This document shows positions 56,003 through 60,957 of a stretch of DNA of 60,957 bases, one piece after another; position 1 is the first letter of the stretch, and each line of letters begins with the position of its first letter. The translations under genes and the position numbers were made by a program. The stretch lies in the NCBI GenBank assembly GCA_015501595.1, contig JADNRX010000329.1:1-60957 (forward strand). The letters are read 5' to 3'. The notes under the pieces are model-generated. The model was not told where the DNA came from. It saw only the letters and a list, made by a program, of their open reading frames with translations, and searched no databases. This stretch comes from Hymenopellis radicata. Lineage: Eukaryota; Basidiomycota; Agaricomycetes; Agaricales; Physalacriaceae.

Positions 56003-56840
56003 TCAACCACGGAAAGACCAAGTCTCATCCGTCCTCCCCGTCTTTCCGATCCACTTCTGGTATATGATGGGGCACCTCTTGCGGTGCGAGATCCACACTG
56101 ACAGGGCATATAACCCGTTCTTCTTCCCGTCAGCAGTGCCCTTCCTGCCGCTCTTCTTCGCCTTGGGAACCTCGGTACTCAATTCTTCTGAACAACACTC
56201 GCAGATCATGCTGTAGGGCTGAATAGTACCAGCCTTGATATATTTCTCGCCTTTGAGCCACGCGAGACGCTTATCATCATCAAAGCGCTTCTTGTCCGAG
56301 CCGTTCTTCTGCAGAGCGGCGGGCGTAGGCTGAAGAGACGCCAGAAAAGCATCCTGGTGCGTACGAGTCCGGACTTCCTTGGGGGCGCTCTCGATCGTGG
56401 ACACCGTGGTGGATTTAGTGTGACGAGCTCTTCTCTTCGCCGGGGCGGGACTGTAGGCATTTGACGTCAGTAAGGAGAGAATCGGAGACGATGAAACTCA
56501 CTCTTGTTCTTCCTCCTCATCGGTTGAAGACTCTCCATTGATTGCTGCCTCCTCGAAGCTGCCAAGTAACAGTTCTTGGCAATGTCCGTTGGAAAGAGAG
56601 AGAGGAGATCTGCGGCGTATGAGTCTATCGAGCGCTACATTAGTTGGGTATTCTTGGAAAGGCCTGAAGTTTACGGACCGAGGAAGTGGGATGAGAAGAG
56701 CAGCGCGCGCTACTTCGTCGTCCGCAAATACTGTCGGGCGCAACTTGAAACTCCTTCACAGCGGCGTTAGCGAAGACAAGAATGCCAGACAACGAATGAA
56801 CGCACGGCGAAAACACGAGACTGTTCTCGATGTCAGTCAA
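56003..56840 (-). CDS. Agaricomycete zinc-binding-domain protein
   Basis: Two clear exons on minus. The upstream one contains VFADDEVARAALLIPLPRSV and ends in an acidic run (ESSTDEEEEQ) at about 56502. An intron (GTGAGT...CTACAG) leads to PAPAKRRARHTKSTTVSTIE and on to the stop at 56003. The C-terminal half has SMICECCSEEL and, 40 residues later, LSVWISHRKRC. A C-x2-C...W-x2-H-x3-C pattern of this kind recurs in many agaricomycete proteins and probably binds zinc. An additional 5' exon (LTDIENSLVFSP..., about 56730-56850) is likely but its start is not fixed. The function is unknown; repeated members often lie near transposons. Confidence 0.6.
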
Positions 56841-57762
56841 TTTCTCCTCGAACGTTGTAGACAGCTCTTTGCTAAAGAGCCCGAGTCAGCAAGACGACCA
56901 CGGAATGGTGAACAAGCGTACTAAGTGGAAGACATCGCGGTAAAAGTCGTGTAAGTGTGAGGAGAGCGCCAAAGTGCACTCCAGACCTTTATAGTACGGC
57001 GCGTCGCCGCCTCAGAACAATGGCCAAAGGGTCGTCTAGTTGAAATTACTACCATCTTGGGCCGGTGGATAACAGTGATTGCCAGCGATTCGGATCTTCC
57101 ACACCCCAAAAGAGCAAACAAAGGCAGATCTCAGGGGCTAAATGAAATTCGCCGGTACATGGACCATCGAGGATTCAGGAATTCCCGGGGATAAACGAGC
57201 TCCGGGTGGACAATGCCAGTGCCTGAGGCGGGGCACAGAACCGCACGGATTCAGTGCAATCCCGCAAGTTCGCCCAGCTGCAGAGATGTATCAAGGTATT
57301 AGTACACAGGGTCTCGGGGATGATACCCCGCCGGCGCCAGCTGAGCACAAAAATGAACATGAACGTCGAGAGCAAAACGGAAGTTCCCACGCCACAGTCG
57401 TGTCGTCCAACTTGCATTGTCACGTATGCGGGGACACATACGCTTAGTGAATTTCCTAGAACACACGTAACGGTGCTGATCCTGTGAAAAATTAATTGGC
57501 AAGCCCAGCTCTAAGGCTCGTCTAATTCCGGGCTCTCAGAACGTTACCTGATTTAGAACAACGGCATATGTCCCACACAATTACAGCCGTCTCGGTTGAC
57601 ACCGTCATAGGAAGTTTCTGAGATAGTAGAAGATTACGGTGGCTGCAGGATTGCCGAGCCACCGGTGGCAAGCTCAGCGCTCACTGTTCAGCGAGTAAGT
57701 ATCTCTCATCCATGCTCCGAACAGTTATTCTATATCCTGGTAATGTACATGGATAGCCCTAA
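56841..57762. other. Intergenic; nothing recognised
   Basis: No family, RNA gene or repeat was found. Open frames of 65-100 codons overlap on both strands without splice support. Confidence 0.4.
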
Positions 57763-58530
57763 CTAGTATGCAGGTAGATGAAACTCCAAATCATGTATAA
57801 AGAAGGTAACACGGTCTAGAAACTGAAATCGGCACGGCATGCACACGAGATGCGCAGAAGCAAGATGTTCCTTCACCATGTTCGCCTTATCCCGAGGTAT
57901 ACTCTCCTCACACCCGGGAAACGGGCACACCCACCTTGGAACGGGATGGGCTGACGAAAGATGCTGGTGCACTAAAGTCACTGGCACCGACAACTCACAC
58001 CCGTCGACCGGACACCTGCACCAATCCGGATGGAATAGCGCACGATGATCCTCCTCCTCAGCGTGATGGACCTTGCGCCTCGGACACCTAGGCAACGCGC
58101 ACAGGGCCCATGTACCCCGGCAGCTCTCCTCCAGATGCTGTCGAAATCATCTTATGAATGCGGCGCGCACGGACAATCAAAGAACACTCACGCGACGTAG
58201 TGCAGCATCATCCTTCACGCCCAGTCCACACACTTGGCACGTAGGATGATGCGGTGAGCCACGAAAGTGCTCCTTCAGCCTCTCCAGTGTTTCGAAGTGG
58301 CGTCCATGATCATGCCAGCGACATCCGCCTCGACTGTCGTCGCAGCCACCGATGGAGACGCGACACGCCGCAAGGTCGCATGTGAAGGGCAGCTTCAATG
58401 CCGCTAGTAGTCCTCGCCTAACGCCACCATTGAATATCAGTTGGACACGCCTCAAGAGTCTGACGGAGAACAACACTCACCCCCGTCTGGGCCAGCGCTC
58501 GGCATAACAAGGGGTCACGGTTTGGGTCAT
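57763..58530 (-). CDS. C2H2-type zinc finger protein, 216 aa, three exons
   Basis: Predicted exons (minus) are 58530-58481, 58417-58192 and 58137-57763, in phase. After a short first exon (MTQTVTPCYAERWPRR), several Cys/His pairs appear: FTCDLAACRVS...GCRWHDHGRHF, LKEHFRGSPHHPTCQVCGLG, CALPRCPRRKVHHAEEEDHR, CRCPVDGCELSVP..HQHLSSAH, WVCPFPGCEESIP..EHLASAH and CMPCRFQF...FIHDLEFH. The CxxxxC...HxxxxH spacing is that of divergent C2H2 fingers, most regular in the last exon. Such proteins usually bind DNA or RNA in the nucleus; no target can be named. It is divergently arranged with the gene starting at 59091. No damage is visible. Confidence 0.75.
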
Positions 58531-59090
58531 ATCGAAAGGAGAAGATGAGATGAGAGAGGTAGGTAGGTAGAAAACAAAAAAGTCCTCACAGAGTCCAATC
58601 AATTTATAGCACCAGATGCTGTTGATCCCGTTCCAAATGCGGTCGTGGGGACGAGAGCTGTAGAAAATCCGGCATCGAAGCGTCGAGTCATGGTCGAAGA
58701 AAGGAAAGGAAGTGATGGGGCTGTGTGAGAAACGCGCGCCGTCGTCCCCCCATCAAAATGGAGAGAACAATAAGGCGCCCGAGAACAAGGGATTGATGCG
58801 CTCCGTCTGAGTGAGAGAATGATGATCGATGACCTGTTGCAGAGGAAGAGGGGAGAATCACATAACCGTGTCTTTGGCGAACTTCGTTGGCTAATCTGCA
58901 CGGATATATCATCTTCTGGCCATTAAGAAACAGAGTCGGTACCGACGTGGCCAACCTGGCACGAATTGAGTAAATGACTATAGGTAATCTGACGTACTAC
59001 GCCTCGATGTGACCACAGACCAAGTACTATAAGCTTCGATACGCTTCAACAGCTGATTTCATCCGCGCATTTATTACCTGCAACCTGCTC
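58531..59090. promoter_or_regulatory. Shared upstream region of two divergent genes
   Basis: 560 bp between the zinc finger gene (minus) and the gene starting at 59091 (plus). No gene is recognised inside it; both promoters must lie here. A pyrimidine/purine-rich tract (AGGTAGGTAGGTAG near 58560) lies near the zinc finger start. Confidence 0.5.
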
Positions 59091-60957
59091 ATGGACGGAG
59101 CGGAAAGAGGCAGTCAAGGGAAAGGCCGATTTTGGAAATTCGGCTCAATTTGGCAATCCCGTGCTTCTCAACTCCCACCCCCACCTTGCTCGTCGTCGAC
59201 GACGGCGACGACGTCAGTCTCTTCAGCGACGGCGACGATGTCGAGCCCGTCGCATCAGTCCACCCGCTCGATGAGCTCGACCAATTTGCAGCTCCCCACT
59301 GGATCCGGAGCCGACTTGAAGCGGCAGCGAAGGATGACCAGTCCATCGGCCACGTCGTTGACATTGGTGAGCATGCCCCATCTAGACCTCTGGGCATAAC
59401 CATGAATTTCTTTGACTGCAGCCAGAGAAGACATCGCCGTCGGGCCGACCACCATCGCCTTTACGGAACGAATTCATACCCAACACGTTCACGGGGATCG
59501 ACATGGACGCCGAATCGGAGGCAGGCGACGACGACGACGAAGACGAGGATAACCGGTGGATGCGCTCGCCGTCGCCGTCGTCGTCCATGTCGCAGATCGC
59601 AGCCACTTTTGCGCAGCGCATGGGAACCTGGATGTCCCCGGCAAAGTCGCCCAATGCACTGCCCACCGATGCTGAACTCGAAGCAGAGGCAGAACGCGAG
59701 CGCGAACGCAGTCGACGCGAGGCGGAGCGTATTTTGACCGAAGAGGCCGCCGGGCGCAGACTCGTTGAAGATCGGGTGCTTGCTATGCTGGAAAGCACGC
59801 GATCCCTGCCTCCACCACCATCGCGCTCGCAGACGATGCCAAACCCGCCATCGCCGGCGTCATCACAGACCGGGTTGTGGTCGGTCGTGAAGAACAAGCT
59901 GACACCGACCAAGGAGTTGACGCCTGCTCAACAGGTGATACAGGAGACAAAGGCAAGGGACAAGAAGGGCTCAAAGGGCAAGGAAAAAGCCTGGCCAGCC
60001 AATACGGCAAACAAATTCAGCGATCCGCCTTTCTCAATTTAAACTCGACCTACCGACGACACCACCGCGACGTCCAGTCTCTTCCCGAATGTTCTCCCAC
60101 ACTTCGCGTCCCAGTCCTACCATTCCACCACCCAATCTGTCTCCTTCCCCTATGCGTACTGGAGAGCCCTTCATCTGTCTCGTCGCCGTCTCGCGAGCGC
60201 CCCACTCTACGCTCAGTTCGATGCCAACGTACTCTAGATGTGCACGTTACCTCTGCTTACTATCGCCAAGCGCTTTGAAAAGCTCGAGAAATGGACTGTG
60301 GGCCATGTTCGTGCTCTCGAAGAGCGCATGAGCGATGTGGAACGGTGGTTGGTGGATAAAGAGAAGGAAAAAGAGGACGAACAAGTTTCGGAAAAGGAAA
60401 CCCACGATTCAGCGAAAGAGATCCAGGAAATTCGTGAGGAGCTTTCCGAGATGCAGAGTCGGGTAGGAGAGCTTGGTCGTGAAATGGCCAAGATCGCTAC
60501 TGCCCCAGCCAACCTGTCGTCGGGACCCACTAGACAGTCGGCCGAAATTATCGCTCCCCAGTTGACTTCCTCGACCATGGTTACTCCCCACCACAACAGA
60601 TACCAATCTCAGCAGGCGACGATCAGCCCACCTCTAGGGTCTGCAAAAACGTCCGCTAGCCGACTGCCATATCCCACAGGCGACTACGCTTCACCACCCG
60701 ACAGCACAATAGCATCGTTCTCACCTCCAGTCTCCCCACCTCACTCGCGCCCCGTCTCTATTTCGGGTTTGCCCAACCCCGCGCATCGACGTCTTCCACG
60801 TCTTCAGCATCATCGGTAACTTCAGCCACGAGCGGCTTGCCACCGCCTTCCATCTCCTCTTCGCGTCGTACGAGTATCAGTCCTACACCTACCCCAAGGA
60901 AACGGTACACCGTGGCGCTTGGGGTCCTATTGTCGCGCCAGAGGAGCAGCAGAGTAT
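59091..60957 (+). pseudogene. Coiled-coil, serine-rich protein with several apparent frameshifts; runs off the window
   Basis: Starts at ATG 59091 (MDGAERGSQGKGRFWKFGSI). An intron (about 59370-59424, GTGAGC...CTGCAG) joins in phase to PEKTSPSGRPPSPLRNEFIP. Then come an acidic run (DDDDEDEDNRWMRS), a charged coiled coil (AELEAEAERERERSRREAER) and WSVVKNKLTPTKELTPAQQV. After 60030 the coding pattern hops frame at least four times: LDLPTTPPRRPVSSRM; SSVSSPSRERPTLRS with LDVHVT; LLTIAKRFEKLEKWTVGHVR and ALEERMSDVERWLVDKEKEK; and finally RTSISPTPTPRKRYTVALG. The pieces read as one conserved agaricomycete protein of unknown, possibly cytoskeletal, role. The shifts are either mutations or sequencing errors. 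The 3' end is outside the window. Confidence 0.5.

Overview
The window looks like nuclear DNA from an agaricomycete (mushroom-forming basidiomycete). Short introns of about 45-65 nt with GT...AG ends recur throughout. Several families are typical of that group: a KDZ transposase with a CxC2 cysteine cluster, an agaricomycete-type HNH nuclease gene, DUF6534-like and related multi-pass membrane proteins, and a Ty3/gypsy chromovirus. The species cannot be told from the sequence. All product names rest on motif recognition by eye; no database search was run.

Left part (1-22.6 kb). An intact five-exon sterol C-4 methyl oxidase gene (ERG25-like, 670-1891) is followed by a decayed multi-pass membrane protein gene (2.4-5.1 kb, minus) with a 424-bp PIF/Harbinger-like MITE in its last coding part. 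A second copy at 18.05-19.45 kb still looks largely intact. Between the copies lie a four-exon serine-rich orphan gene (7810-8710), an F-box gene (10214-11569), a LINE-like reverse transcriptase relic, an intact HNH nuclease gene (13155-14512, minus), an eroded acylaminoacyl-peptidase and a doubtful gene near 17 kb. A broken MscS-type channel gene (about 20.6-21.3 kb) and a small three-exon gene (21899-22359) follow.

Middle (22.6-40.5 kb). A KDZ DNA transposon of about 11.5 kb (22595-34068) has diverged terminal inverted repeats, TTAAG-rich subterminal repeats, a frameshifted CxC2/KDZ transposase on minus, a second multi-exon gene on plus and a cluster of near-perfect palindromes. Its right end abuts a truncated copy of a membrane protein gene. 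That copy belongs to an inverted duplication flanking an E2 gene (UBC1/UBE2K-like, 36328-37085, minus). The E2 gene shares a 143-bp head-to-head promoter with an intact 51-aa TOM7 gene (37229-37535). Beyond TOM7 is the fuller copy of the membrane protein gene (38103-40474), whose 17-nt (or 14-nt) microexon is split by a 515-bp inverted-repeat element.

Right part (40.5-61 kb). Degenerate TOM7 and DUF6534-like fragments lead to a 10.7-kb Ty3/gypsy chromovirus (43755-54497, minus) with identical 432-bp LTRs and one uninterrupted Gag-Pol frame of about 2,630 codons. It carries an extra gene between pol and the 3' LTR that appears to contain two introns in the sense orientation. After it come a small acidic nuclear-type protein, an agaricomycete zinc-binding-domain gene, a C2H2 zinc finger gene and, running off the end, a coiled-coil/serine-rich gene with several apparent frameshifts.

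The conserved housekeeping genes are ERG25, UBC1 and TOM7. Most of the rest is lineage-specific or transposon-derived. The most unusual feature is the intron-bearing accessory gene inside the recently inserted chromovirus.
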